Positions 18,244 to 26,967 are shown, counted from the stretch's first letter. The stretch: 54,787 nucleotides of DNA from Saprospiraceae bacterium (GCA_026986005.1 JALSPK010000042.1:1-54787), one strand, 5' to 3'. The notes: generated by a model from the letters alone, not told the origin. Program-made: numbers and translations.

Positions 18244-18879
18244 ATGTTCTATACCGTCAAAATCCCTAAGATAATCAAAATATTTACTCCTTCACTGGTA
18301 TACGATATAAAATCAAGTGAAAAGATAGTCTATTTGACATTTGATGATGGCCCAACACCTGAAATTACACCTAAGGTATTGAAAATATTAAGTCAATTCA
18401 ACGTAAAAGCAACATTCTTTTGTTTGGGTAAAAATATAGAAGCTAATAAAGATGTATTTCATACAATTAAGAAGGAGGGACACGCCATTGGTAATCATTC
18501 GTACAATCACCTCAATGGATGGCAAACAAATAACAAAAACTATTTTGAGGATATTGACAAAGCAAATGAATTACTCAACACAAATATATTCAGACCACCT
18601 TACGGTAAAATCACTCCAACACAAATAATGTATTTAAAACAGAGCTATAAAATTGTAATGTGGGATATACTATCAGGAGATTTTGATCCAAATATAACGG
18701 TTAAAACCTGTGTGAACAATGTTTTTAATAATATAAAGCCCGGTTCTATAATAGTTTTTCATGATACCCTTAAAGCAAAAGATACATTGTTAGATGCTTT
18801 ACCAATAATCTTGGGAGGTCTAATAAAACAGAAATACATATTTGAAGTGATTGAAAGAAATACGCTTATACCCGAATAA
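18244..18879 (+). CDS. Polysaccharide deacetylase (NodB-type) family protein
   Basis: 211 residues covering the whole NodB homology domain. All five carbohydrate esterase 4 motifs are visible: motif 1 TFDDGP with the catalytic Asp pair, motif 2 HSYNH (metal-binding His), motif 3 RPPYGK, motif 4 around VMWDILSGDFD and motif 5 IIVFHD. The enzyme should remove N- or O-acetyl groups from a glycan such as peptidoglycan GlcNAc or an exopolysaccharide, using a divalent metal. There is no signal peptide; the N-terminal 35 residues (MFYTVKIPKIIKIFTPSLVY) are only moderately hydrophobic. It may therefore be cytoplasmic or peripherally bound, as with many short Bacteroidota members. It follows the CDF gene closely. 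Confidence 0.88.
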   Translation: MFYTVKIPKIIKIFTPSLVYDIKSSEKIVYLTFDDGPTPEITPKVLKILSQFNVKATFFCLGKNIEANKDVFHTIKKEGHAIGNHSYNHLNGWQTNNKNYFEDIDKANELLNTNIFRPPYGKITPTQIMYLKQSYKIVMWDILSGDFDPNITVKTCVNNVFNNIKPGSIIVFHDTLKAKDTLLDALPIILGGLIKQKYIFEVIERNTLIPE

Positions 18880-18886
18880 AATTTAA

Positions 18887-18920
18887 TTTGCAAAAATACT
18901 TTTAATATTTTGTACTTTTG
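18887..18920 (+). promoter_or_regulatory. Promoter of the ORF-3-like / SNF2 pair
   Basis: TACTTTTG at 18913-18920 is a perfect TAnnTTTG -7 box. TTTG at 18887-18890 lies 22 bases before it as the -33 box. The start of the first gene is about 40 bases downstream. Confidence 0.6.
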
Positions 18921-18961
18921 TCCTGATAACTTATCTTTATGTCATCAAAATTTATTGTATC

Positions 18962-19540
18962 ATGACATTTCAATTCAAAATAAAAATTAAAGGCATTACC
19001 CATCCTCCCGTATGGAGACGTGTATTGGTACCTGCAAATTACAACTTTTATTTTTTACACTTGATTATTCAAAAAGTTTTTGACTGGGATAGTTCTCATC
19101 TTTTTCTATTTTCACTGAAAGGTTACCGCTCAAGCACATTTATAAAATTCAAATATAATAAGTATGAGGATGATGATTTGATAAATCCGGAAGATATCCT
19201 TTTGTCTAAAATATTTAAAAAGGAAAAACAGTACTTTACATATATTTATGATTTTGGTGATAATTGGTATCATACTATACTTTTAGAAAAGATTTTGCCT
19301 GATGATATTGAATATCCTAAATTAATTGCCGGTAAAGGAAGAGCACCTTTTGAAGATTGTGGAGGAGTATGGGGTTATGATGATTTAAAATTTCTTCTTT
19401 CGGATCCTGCCAATCCTAGATATGAAGAAATGGCGAGATGGTGCGGTATTGAAAAGGGAGAAGAATTTGATCCTTTAAAGTTTGATTTGGCCGCAACACA
19501 AGACCGACTAAATAGTGCTTTTAAAAGATGGGAGAAATAG
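18962..19540 (+). CDS. Plasmid pRiA4b ORF-3-like (IS1096 passenger TnpR-type) protein
   Basis: 192 residues. The start FQFKIKIKGITHPPVWRRVL and the segments FDWDSSHLFLFSL, YIYDFGDNWYHTI and GRAPFEDCGGVWGYDDL are the hallmarks of the PRiA4_ORF3 family (PF07929). The end, FDLAATQDRLNSAFKRW, is also typical. The family's biochemical role is not established. It was first seen as a passenger gene on plasmids and IS1096, but many members are chromosomal, and no transposase or element end flanks this one. Its last 13 bases overlap the SNF2 helicase gene in another frame, which implies translational coupling and a shared task. A promoter lies immediately upstream, so the pair forms its own transcription unit. 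Confidence 0.82.
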   Translation: MTFQFKIKIKGITHPPVWRRVLVPANYNFYFLHLIIQKVFDWDSSHLFLFSLKGYRSSTFIKFKYNKYEDDDLINPEDILLSKIFKKEKQYFTYIYDFGDNWYHTILLEKILPDDIEYPKLIAGKGRAPFEDCGGVWGYDDLKFLLSDPANPRYEEMARWCGIEKGEEFDPLKFDLAATQDRLNSAFKRWEK

Positions 19541-22431
19541 TTTACAATCTTTCTAAACACACAGGCGATATTTATTTACCAAATGCTTACTGGGTAACTG
19601 TAGATAACCGTGGAGAACCTACTCATATCAAGCAGAAAGCTTATTTTGATCAAATTGAATATCACAATCAAAAAGAAATACATAGACAGATATTCAAAAT
19701 AATAGAAGCTCTTTCTATAGAAGCTATCGAAACTCGCTTCATTACCAATAAAAGAAAAATAAGTAATCTTGATGGATTACTTGAAAATATATCAACAAAA
19801 ACTTTTGTGCTTGACTTTATTGACAGAATGATGAATAAATTCATTCAATTGATTATTGACAACAAACTCATGCTTTGCATTAATCTGAGAAAGGACAGTA
19901 TAGTCAGTAATTCATTACTTGACTACAAAACAGTAACGATAGATCCATTATTGCAGTTTATACGTAAAAATAACGGTATAATATACAGATTAAAACTTCA
20001 GGAGAAAGAAGATATATGGCAGATTAACACTAAAAAAGTCATACCGGTTTGCAACAATCCCGCTTGGATTGTAGCTAACAATTCTTTGATGAAAATAGCT
20101 CATATAAATGGCAATATGGTGAAGCCGTTTAGAGAAAAACAAGAATTATTTATCCCTGAAAGAATAGTCAAAACATATTTTGAAAAATTCATCTTGAAAG
20201 TGGTAAAAAAAGTAGATATTGAAGCGAGTGGATTTGAAATAATAACTAAAAATGAATTGCAAAAATGCAATCTTATTCTTTTTCGCAATTTATTTAACAA
20301 AAAATGGGAAATTTCCTTAAGAATGATTTATCCGGAAGCTGAATTTACTTGGAATGATAAAAAAGAAAATAAAATAGGTTTTGAATTCTGGAAAGATGAT
20401 ATCAAAATAACTAAAATAGTAAGAGACAGAATTGCTGAAAATAAATATATATTAAAATTAGAAGAATTCGGATTAAGTAATATATCCGGCAACTCTTTTG
20501 TCATTGATTTTGATAAAACCAAATCCATCGATCAAAATAATACATTGTATTGGCTGATTAATTATAAAAGAAAACTCCAAAAATCAGGTTTTAATATAAT
20601 AAACCCTCTATTTCAAAAGAAACCGATCATCCTAACAAAACCGCAATTAAAAATAAATACTTCAAAAGATAATGATTGGTTTGATATCCATGCAATAGTA
20701 AAAATTGGAAATATCTCATTTCCATTCTCATTCTTAAAACAAAATATTCTTGATAATAATCCATATTATGTATTACCGTCAAATGAAGTTTTTGTCATTC
20801 CGAATGAATGGATGATAAAATACAATAAATTCTTCAAATTTGCTAGGCAGACTGAAAATAACCTGCAAATGGATAAAAGTCAATTTACAATATTAGAAGA
20901 TATTGATATTATTGTCCCTACCAAAAAACGATATAAAGAAAAAGATGAATTTAAAATCCCGAAATCATTAAATGCTACTTTAAGGCAATATCAATTGGAA
21001 GGAGTGAAATGGATGGTCGAATTGCGCAATAACAATCTTGGAGCTTGTCTTGCTGATGATATGGGTTTGGGCAAAACTCTTCAGACTATTACTGTTTTGC
21101 TACATTCCAAAGAGCAAAATCAAAACAAAATAAATATTGAAAAACCCAAAATCATTCAATTGGATTTATTCTCTACTGTCAATAATGTATATTCATCTTC
21201 TTTGAATGCACTCATAATAATGCCCGCTTCCTTGATTTTTAATTGGAAATCCGAAATTATAAAATTTGCACCATCTCTAAAAATCTATAGCTTTATAGGA
21301 GCTAATCGCGTCAAAAATATCCATTATTTCCGTAATTTTGATATCGTCTTGACAACATATCACACAGCATTGAGAGATATTGAATTTCTAAAAGAGATGC
21401 AATTTGAATATGTAGTACTGGATGAAAGTCAACAAATAAAAAACAGGAGAAGCAAAATTTTTAACGCTATAACTCAATTAGAAGCTAATCACAAAATTTC
21501 GTTGAGTGGTACTCCTATCGAAAATTCATTGTCAGATTTATGGTCTCAAATGCAATTTATCAATGCTGGATTACTTGGAAAATACAAATTTTTCGAAAGG
21601 GAATTTTTAAAGCCAATAGAGAAATACTCTGATAAAGAGAAAGTTTCTCAACTCAAGCAATTGATTAGGCCATTTTTATTGAGAAGAACAAAACAAGAAG
21701 TCGAAAAGCATTTGCCTGAATTGCAAATAAAAACTTATTATTCTGAAATGACAAAAGAGCAGGAAAAGATTTATGAGAAAGAAAAATCTGCTGCCCGCAA
21801 TTACTTACTAAAAATTTTTGATAGAAATAAAAACAAACAAAAACTGGAAATATTGCAAGTTTTAAACAGGTTAAGGCAAATTGCCAATCATCCGGTTTTA
21901 GTAAAAAAAGCATATTCATTTGATAGCGGAAAATTCAATGATATCCTCGAACAATTGAAAATAATCAAACATTCTGGTCACAAAGTACTGATATTTAGTT
22001 CCTATGTAAAACATCTTGAATTATTGAAAAATGTATTTGAAGAAGACCGTACCCCTTTTTCCTATTTGACCGGAGCTTTAACCTCTCGACAAAGAAAACA
22101 ACAGGTAGAGAGATTTGAGAATGACGATAACACAAATATATTTCTTATTTCCATTAAAGCAGGTGGAGTGGGTCTTAATCTTACAAAAGCTGACTATGTT
22201 TTCATCATTGATCCGTGGTGGAATCCGACAACAGAACAACAGGCAATAGCAAGGGCACACAGGATAGGTCAAGAACAAAAAGTAATAGCAATAAAATTTA
22301 TTACAAGGAATACTTTGGAAGAAAAAATCATATTACTCCAACAACGCAAGAGTCAAATAGCAGAAGATATTCTTGGAAATACCAAAACAATTAGTTTAAC
22401 TAAAAATGATATAGATTATCTATTGAAATAG
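19528..22431 (+). CDS. SNF2-family DNA translocase/helicase
   Basis: 967 residues. The C-terminal half is a complete SNF2 motor: motif I DDMGLGKTLQT, motif II LDESQQIKN (a DESQ box), motif III LSGTPIENSLSDLW, the second RecA domain with LIFSSYVKHLELL, and motifs V-VI GGVGLNLTKADYVF and RAHRIGQ. Residues 1-480 contain no SWIM zinc finger and are a Bacteroidota-type N-terminal region (WFDIHAIVKIGNISFPFSF, YYVLPSNEVFVIPNEWMIKY). SNF2 motors translocate on duplex DNA and remodel bound proteins such as stalled RNA polymerase (compare RapA); some serve in defence systems. No nuclease or methylase gene is adjacent. Its start lies within the 3' end of the ORF-3-like gene. A terminator-like hairpin follows about 125 bases after the stop. 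Confidence 0.9.
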   Translation: MGEIVYNLSKHTGDIYLPNAYWVTVDNRGEPTHIKQKAYFDQIEYHNQKEIHRQIFKIIEALSIEAIETRFITNKRKISNLDGLLENISTKTFVLDFIDRMMNKFIQLIIDNKLMLCINLRKDSIVSNSLLDYKTVTIDPLLQFIRKNNGIIYRLKLQEKEDIWQINTKKVIPVCNNPAWIVANNSLMKIAHINGNMVKPFREKQELFIPERIVKTYFEKFILKVVKKVDIEASGFEIITKNELQKCNLILFRNLFNKKWEISLRMIYPEAEFTWNDKKENKIGFEFWKDDIKITKIVRDRIAENKYILKLEEFGLSNISGNSFVIDFDKTKSIDQNNTLYWLINYKRKLQKSGFNIINPLFQKKPIILTKPQLKINTSKDNDWFDIHAIVKIGNISFPFSFLKQNILDNNPYYVLPSNEVFVIPNEWMIKYNKFFKFARQTENNLQMDKSQFTILEDIDIIVPTKKRYKEKDEFKIPKSLNATLRQYQLEGVKWMVELRNNNLGACLADDMGLGKTLQTITVLLHSKEQNQNKINIEKPKIIQLDLFSTVNNVYSSSLNALIIMPASLIFNWKSEIIKFAPSLKIYSFIGANRVKNIHYFRNFDIVLTTYHTALRDIEFLKEMQFEYVVLDESQQIKNRRSKIFNAITQLEANHKISLSGTPIENSLSDLWSQMQFINAGLLGKYKFFEREFLKPIEKYSDKEKVSQLKQLIRPFLLRRTKQEVEKHLPELQIKTYYSEMTKEQEKIYEKEKSAARNYLLKIFDRNKNKQKLEILQVLNRLRQIANHPVLVKKAYSFDSGKFNDILEQLKIIKHSGHKVLIFSSYVKHLELLKNVFEEDRTPFSYLTGALTSRQRKQQVERFENDDNTNIFLISIKAGGVGLNLTKADYVFIIDPWWNPTTEQQAIARAHRIGQEQKVIAIKFITRNTLEEKIILLQQRKSQIAEDILGNTKTISLTKNDIDYLLK

Positions 22432-22539
22432 TACCAAATCTTAAAGCTACATATATATTTATTGTCATTGCACTCGGTATTCTACTAGAGTTGAATTGAT
22501 TTGGGCTCTTTCAACCCGAAGTTGTTAATTTACACATAC

Positions 22540-22600
22540 GGAGCTATAATATGTAGTCCCCGAGGCAAGATCTGGGCAAGCTCCTACGGGGTTTTCTTTG
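22540..22600 (+). terminator. GC-rich hairpin segment after the SNF2 gene
   Basis: CCCCG (22558-22562) pairs with CGGGG (22587-22591), and TTTTCTTTG follows, so it can act as a terminator for the plus-strand operon. An alternative pairing is GGAGCT (22540-22545) with AGCTCC (22579-22584), and a further weak stem lies at about 22500-22520. The two mutually exclusive folds and the GC-rich, tidy sequence leave open that this is a structured RNA or an interspersed palindromic repeat. The rest of the 22432-22680 gap shows no gene. Confidence 0.45.
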
Positions 22601-22680
22601 TTTCAAATAAATTTGCGACACTTGTTGAAGAACTTCCCCTGATAATAAACACCTACGGTTACTAGAATATCATGTAACTT

Positions 22681-23886
22681 TTATTTCTCCATTATAGCTT
22701 CAATACAAGGGAGTGCTTTGTTTTCAAAATATTTGAGCATAGCACCTCCTCCTGTAGAAATAAAACTTACTTGGTCTGCAAGCCCTGATTTATTGATCGC
22801 AGATACCGAATCACCTCCTCCAATTAAAGAAAATGCACCTTTTCCTGTAGATTTTGCAATCTCTTTGGCTACTTCAAATGTCCCTTTAGAAAAATTCTCA
22901 AATTCAAAAACTCCCAAAGGGCCATTCCACATTATGCTTTTGGACTTACTTATTATGTCACAATATTGCATTATAGCTTTTGGCCCTATATCCAATCCCA
23001 TCCACTCTTCAGGGATTTTTGTGCTTTTAACCACCCGAACTTCTCCTGTATTTGAAAATTTATTTGAAATAGTAGAGTCCTCAGGTAAATAAATATTAAC
23101 ATTATTCTCTTTTGCCTTTTCCAATATATCCATGGCTGTTTTAACATAATCCGATTCAAATAAAGATAATCCAATATTTCCTCCCAAAGCTTTTACAAAC
23201 GTGTATGACATCCCTCCACCAATCAAAATATTATCAGATTGCTGAATCAATTTGTCAAGTAATTTAATCTTATCCGAAACCTTTGCCCCACCTATAACAG
23301 AAGTAAATGGTCTTTGGGGATTGTCCAATAATTTATTAGCATTTTCTAACTCATCACTAACCAATAGACCTAAATCCTTGTGAAATTTGTCAAAGAATTT
23401 TGAGATGGTATAAGTTGACGCGTGTTTTCGGTGTGCAGTTCCAAATGCATTGAATACATAGTATGTACCAAGGTCAGCTAATTGATTAGCAAATATTTCA
23501 TCACCATCAGTCTCCTCCTTATAAAATCGTAAATTCTCCAATAACAACACTTGTCCGGGATTTAAGGCTTTTGCCTTTTGCTTGGCGTCCATCCCAATGC
23601 AATCAGGAGCAAAACCAACAGGCTTACCCAACAACTTTTCTAATTCCGGAATTATATTTTTTAGAGAGAACTTGTCTACTTGGATTTTTCCTTGGTCGTC
23701 CAATTTTCTCAACGGTCTTCCCAAATGGGACATAAGTATCAAAGATGCCCCTTGATTGAGAATATATTTCAAAGTAGGTAAAGCCTTCAAAATCCTTGTA
23801 TTATCGGAAACAGAATAGTCATCATTTAATGGAACATTAAAATCTACTCTGACCAACACTTTGTGGTTTTTATAATTGTCGTTCAT
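22681..23886 (-). CDS. pgk: Phosphoglycerate kinase
   Basis: 401 residues, standard length. It catalyses reversible phosphoryl transfer from 1,3-bisphosphoglycerate to ADP in cytoplasmic glycolysis. Seen: VRVDFNVPLNDD at the N-terminus, MSHLGRP, the substrate-binding segment LLLENLRFYKEE, VIGGAKVSDKIKLLDKL, then the C-domain nucleotide site IGPKAIMQYCD, IMWNGPLGVFEF and FSLIGGGDSVSAI with STGGGAMLKYF. It lies directly downstream of gap on the same strand, the usual glycolytic pairing. The 108 bases between hold a terminator and a possible separate promoter, so it may be expressed partly on its own. Confidence 0.97.
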   Translation of the reverse strand: MNDNYKNHKVLVRVDFNVPLNDDYSVSDNTRILKALPTLKYILNQGASLILMSHLGRPLRKLDDQGKIQVDKFSLKNIIPELEKLLGKPVGFAPDCIGMDAKQKAKALNPGQVLLLENLRFYKEETDGDEIFANQLADLGTYYVFNAFGTAHRKHASTYTISKFFDKFHKDLGLLVSDELENANKLLDNPQRPFTSVIGGAKVSDKIKLLDKLIQQSDNILIGGGMSYTFVKALGGNIGLSLFESDYVKTAMDILEKAKENNVNIYLPEDSTISNKFSNTGEVRVVKSTKIPEEWMGLDIGPKAIMQYCDIISKSKSIMWNGPLGVFEFENFSKGTFEVAKEIAKSTGKGAFSLIGGGDSVSAINKSGLADQVSFISTGGGAMLKYFENKALPCIEAIMEK

Positions 23887-23906
23887 TTTATACAGTTTTG
23901 TTAAAT

Positions 23907-23914
23907 CAAAAGTA
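23907..23914 (-). promoter_or_regulatory. Possible pgk promoter (-7 box)
   Basis: The minus strand reads TACTTTTG, a full match to TAnnTTTG, about 20 bases before the pgk start. The -33 region is occupied by the gap terminator stem and shows no clear TTTG, so support is moderate. Confidence 0.4.
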
Positions 23915-23953
23915 AAAAAAATCCTCGGATTTGAGCTATGTTCTGAGGATTTT
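23914..23953 (-). terminator. Rho-independent terminator after gap
   Basis: On the minus strand the arms AAAATCCTC (23945-23953) and GAGGATTTT (23918-23926) form a stem followed by a run of eight T. It separates gap from pgk. Confidence 0.75.
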
Positions 23954-23960
23954 TTACGAT

Positions 23961-23984
23961 TAGTGTCTGTCCATAAAGTGCTTA
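23961..23984 (+). repeat. Terminal-repeat relic, copy 2
   Basis: TAGTGTCTGTCCATAAAGTG followed by CTTAA sits 10 bases beyond the gap stop codon. It differs from the outer 23 bases of the copy at 30965-31080 at one position, then diverges. It occupies the space between gap and its terminator without affecting either. Confidence 0.6.
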
Positions 23985-23994
23985 AAGTTGTATT

Positions 23995-24990
23995 TTAAAC
24001 CCTTTCTATAAGATCTGCCAATCTATTTGAATAACCAAATTCGTTGTCGTACCAAGAAACTACTTTTACTAAATCTCCTCCCTTGACCATAGTGAATTCT
24101 GAATCAAAAATAGAGGAATAAGTACTTCCAATAATATCACAACTAACTATTGGATCTGTTTCATATTTTAAAATCCCTTTCATCGAACCTTCTGCCGCTG
24201 ATTTCATGGATGCATTAATTTCTTCAACAGTAGTCCTTTTTCTCAACTTTACTGTTAAATCTACTACAGAGCCATCAGGTGTAGGGACTCTCGTCGCAAG
24301 ACCGTGTAGTTTCCCATCCAATTCAGGTATAACTAAACCAATAGCTTTTGCAGCTCCGGTGGAAGTAGGTATAATCGAAACAGCTGCCGCTCTAGCTCTC
24401 CTCAAATCTTTGTGAGGCGCATCAAGAATTATCTGATCATTGGTATAAGAGTGAATAGTATTCATCAACCCATACTCAAGACCAAAATTGTCATTTAAAA
24501 CTTTACTGATTGGTGCAAGACAGTTTGTCGTACATGATGCATTGGACACTAGTTTGTGTTCGGGTTTCAATGTGTCATCATTTACTCCCAATACTATCGT
24601 CGCATCAACATCATCCGGTTTTGCTGAAGGCACGCTTAACACGACCTTACCCGCTCCTGCTTCCAAATGTTTGTTCAATAATTCTCTTTTTCTGAAAACT
24701 CCTGTACACTCCGCTACAACGTCAACACCAAGCTCCTTCCATGGCAAATTGGATGGATTCCTTTCCGCAAAAGCCTTAATTTTCACACCATTAATAATCA
24801 AATATTTATCATCAGAACCTATAGTTCCGTCAAACTTACCGTGAACTGAATCGTATTTCAGTAAATGAGCAAGAGTTTTATTGTCAGTTAGATCATTGAT
24901 TGCCACTACTTCAATATCTTTTTTATTCAATAAAGCTTTGAAAGTAAGACGACCAATTCTTCCAAATCCGTTAATTGCTACTTTTTTCAT
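23995..24990 (-). CDS. gap: Glyceraldehyde-3-phosphate dehydrogenase, type I
   Basis: 331 residues, normal length. It oxidises glyceraldehyde-3-phosphate with NAD and phosphate to 1,3-bisphosphoglycerate. The N-terminal Rossmann motif is VAINGFGRIGRLTFKALL with AINDLTDNKTLAHLLKYDS, suiting NAD. The active-site loop is SNASCTTNCLAP with the catalytic Cys. Later motifs are IPTSTGAAKAIG, LHGLATRVPTPDGSVVDL and WYDNEFGYSNRLADL. Gene order gap-pgk on the minus strand is a glycolytic operon. A TACCTTTG box lies about 40 bases upstream of the start. Divergent from aat. Confidence 0.97.
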   Translation of the reverse strand: MKKVAINGFGRIGRLTFKALLNKKDIEVVAINDLTDNKTLAHLLKYDSVHGKFDGTIGSDDKYLIINGVKIKAFAERNPSNLPWKELGVDVVAECTGVFRKRELLNKHLEAGAGKVVLSVPSAKPDDVDATIVLGVNDDTLKPEHKLVSNASCTTNCLAPISKVLNDNFGLEYGLMNTIHSYTNDQIILDAPHKDLRRARAAAVSIIPTSTGAAKAIGLVIPELDGKLHGLATRVPTPDGSVVDLTVKLRKRTTVEEINASMKSAAEGSMKGILKYETDPIVSCDIIGSTYSSIFDSEFTMVKGGDLVKVVSWYDNEFGYSNRLADLIERV

Positions 24991-25026
24991 TTTTTATATT
25001 ATTATATTTTAAAATCAAACAAGCGG

Positions 25027-25034
25027 CAAAGGTA
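25027..25034 (-). promoter_or_regulatory. gap promoter (-7 box)
   Basis: The minus strand reads TACCTTTG, matching TAnnTTTG, 37 bases before the gap ATG. No strong -33 TTTG is visible. The remaining 25035-25160 stretch is plain AT-rich sequence. Confidence 0.45.
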
Positions 25035-25161
25035 ACCAATATATCTTTATTGGGATAGATGTTTAAAAAAATATTTCAATAAAGAATTATTCTAAAAATA
25101 GTAATCATCATTATCAATAATAATAATTATTATTTCAAATCAGAAAAAAAATATATGTAAA

Positions 25162-25193
25162 TTTTGTTTAATATAAATAATTAACTAATTTTG
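25162..25193 (+). promoter_or_regulatory. Strong Bacteroidota promoter upstream of aat
   Basis: TTTTG at 25162-25166 and TAATTTTG at 25186-25193 match the -33 and -7 elements with a 19-base spacer. Transcription should start near 25200, about 90 bases before aat. Confidence 0.65.
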
Positions 25194-25199
25194 CTGACA

Positions 25200-25268
25200 T
25201 AATAGTCATAGGGTGTCTGTTATTTCGTTGCCTTGTTGAAAAGGATTTTTCAGCAAGGTTTTTTTATT
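25200..25268 (+). ncRNA. Short leader RNA ending in a terminator hairpin
   Basis: From the promoter above, a transcript would run only about 65 bases before the hairpin at 25231-25259 (CCTTGTTGAAAA pairing with TTTTCAGCAAGG, one G-T mismatch position), which is followed by seven T. The hairpin lies 25 bases before the aat ATG. It is either an attenuator controlling aat or an independent small RNA. No leader peptide with regulatory codons is evident upstream of the hairpin. Confidence 0.5.
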
Positions 25269-25291
25269 GAAGTATTAATGTTTTTACCAAT

Positions 25292-26002
25292 ATGGCAGTA
25301 TTTGCACTTAATGAACACAGACTAATATTTCCAAAGGCTGATTTGGCTGACGAATCAGGGCTTTTAGCTATTGGAGGTAAACTAGATGTTGACTGGGTGC
25401 TAGAAGCTTATTCGTGTGGAATATTCCCTTGGTTTAATGAAAATGACCCTATCATGTGGTGGTCACCTAATCCTAGATCTGTTATTGTCCCCGGAAACCT
25501 CAAGATAAGAAAATCCATGAAGTCTTATTTTAGATCAGGCAGATTCCATTTAAAAATTGACAAAGACTTTGAACAAGTGATAGACAATTGTCAAAATATT
25601 GCTCGAAGGGGTCAGGATGGTACATGGATAACACAAGATATGAAAGATGTTTACATTGAACTTCACAACTTAGGCTTTGCTCATTCTTTTGAAACTTGGG
25701 AAGAAGGAAAGCTGGTCGGAGGATTGTATGGGATATCTTTAGGAAAAATTTTTTTTGGCGAATCGATGTTTTCATCTGTATCAAATGCTTCAAAATATGC
25801 GCTTTTAAGCCTAAGCATGATTTTAGAATTAAATAATTTCAGACTCTTGGACTGTCAGATTCCAAATCCTCATTTGGATAACATGGGATGTGTGGAAATG
25901 TCAAGAGATGATTACTTAGCCTTAATTAAACAAAATAACAAGGATGATACCATTGTGGGGAATTGGGGCAATGATTTATTAAAAACGGATTTTAAGATTT
26001 AA
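25292..26002 (+). CDS. aat: Leucyl/phenylalanyl-tRNA--protein transferase
   Basis: 236 residues, full length. It transfers Leu or Phe from aminoacyl-tRNA to proteins with N-terminal Arg or Lys, marking them for ClpS-ClpAP (bacterial N-end rule). Family motifs: GLLAIGGKLDVDWVLEAYS, GIFPWFNENDPIMWWSPNPR, RRGQDGTWITQDM, GFAHSFETWEEGKLVGGLYG, GKIFFGESMFS and FRLLDCQIPNPHLDNMG. The start at 25292 gives the canonical N-terminus; an ATG at 25278 is out of frame and opens a peptide of about 15 codons. Expression may be limited by the terminator hairpin just upstream. Confidence 0.95.
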   Translation: MAVFALNEHRLIFPKADLADESGLLAIGGKLDVDWVLEAYSCGIFPWFNENDPIMWWSPNPRSVIVPGNLKIRKSMKSYFRSGRFHLKIDKDFEQVIDNCQNIARRGQDGTWITQDMKDVYIELHNLGFAHSFETWEEGKLVGGLYGISLGKIFFGESMFSSVSNASKYALLSLSMILELNNFRLLDCQIPNPHLDNMGCVEMSRDDYLALIKQNNKDDTIVGNWGNDLLKTDFKI

Positions 26003-26112
26003 ACCAAGCCTTGATAGAATTTTGTATTTAAAAAATATAAATTTTATATTACAAAATCATATGCTGGTTAAGTTTAACCACTATTTAACATTTTTTCTAT
26101 AAGAAATAATGC

Positions 26113-26120
26113 TAACTTTG
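26113..26120 (+). promoter_or_regulatory. Promoter -7 box of the M48 protease gene
   Basis: TAACTTTG matches TAnnTTTG and lies 24 bases before the start codon. The -33 region is T-rich without a clear TTTG. Confidence 0.5.
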
Positions 26121-26143
26121 CGTTTCAGTAAAAAAGATATAAA

Positions 26144-26959
26144 ATGAAAAATATTATTATCAATAGTTTATTATTTATTCTGATTTTTAGCGCTTCTAGC
26201 TGCGCTTTTACCAAAAAGGCCTACAAATCCACTACAACCGCTTTGAATAAAGTGAATATTTTCTCTGTTGAAGAAGATATTAAACTAGGTAAGCAAGTGA
26301 AAGCAGAAATAGAATCTGACTCCAAAAAATTTCCAATTCTTGATGAACATAAAAACCGGGATTTATATAGATATGTAAGAGGATTAAGAGATGTTGTTTT
26401 AAATAGTGGCAAAGTAAAATACAAAAACAAATTTGCTTGGGAAGTAAAGATTATTGATGATAAGAAAACATTAAATGCATTTGCAACACCGGGGGGGTAT
26501 ATCTATATCTACACAGGATTGATTAAGTTTTTGGATTCAGAAGATCAATTGCTCGGTGTGATGGGACATGAAATGGCGCATGCGGATATGAGGCATTCTA
26601 CCAGACAATTGACAAAAAACCTGGGAATTTCTGTTCTTTTAAGTGCAATATTAAAAGACAAACAAGCTTTAGAGCAAGTAGTAGCAGGCATAATTGGTCT
26701 TAAATTTAGCAGAAGCAATGAAGCGGAAGCAGATGAATATTCTGTGAGATATCTATGCCCAACACCTTATAATGCAGCAGGCGCTGCCGGATTTTTTAAG
26801 AAAATGCTTAATCAGCCTTCTCCTCCTGAATTCCTAAGTACTCACCCATCATCCAAATCAAGAGTAAAAGATATAGAAGCTATGAAAAACAAGCTGTCTT
26901 GTAAAGGGACAAGGACAAACAGAAATAAATATAACCGCATTAAAACATTAATTAGATAA
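26144..26959 (+). CDS. M48-family zinc metalloprotease lipoprotein
   Basis: 271 residues. The N-terminus ends in SASSC, a lipobox with Cys at about residue 20. The catalytic domain has VMGHEMAHADMRHS (HExxH; two zinc ligands and the catalytic Glu) and the third zinc ligand in SNEAEADEYSVRY. STHPSSKSRV near the C-terminus is typical of the BepA/YcaL/LoiP branch of M48, which degrades misfolded outer-membrane proteins in the periplasm. No TPR domain follows, unlike BepA, so it is the short LoiP-like form. The tail is Lys/Arg/Asn-rich. trmB follows after 37 bases but has its own promoter box. Confidence 0.88.
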   Translation: MKNIIINSLLFILIFSASSCAFTKKAYKSTTTALNKVNIFSVEEDIKLGKQVKAEIESDSKKFPILDEHKNRDLYRYVRGLRDVVLNSGKVKYKNKFAWEVKIIDDKKTLNAFATPGGYIYIYTGLIKFLDSEDQLLGVMGHEMAHADMRHSTRQLTKNLGISVLLSAILKDKQALEQVVAGIIGLKFSRSNEAEADEYSVRYLCPTPYNAAGAAGFFKKMLNQPSPPEFLSTHPSSKSRVKDIEAMKNKLSCKGTRTNRNKYNRIKTLIR

Positions 26960-26967
26960 ATTATACT

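Noticed and set aside
18962-19540. Reading the ORF-3-like gene as part of an insertion sequence
   Set aside because: The IS1096 name is historical. No transposase, terminal repeat or target duplication flanks it, and it is coupled to the SNF2 gene.
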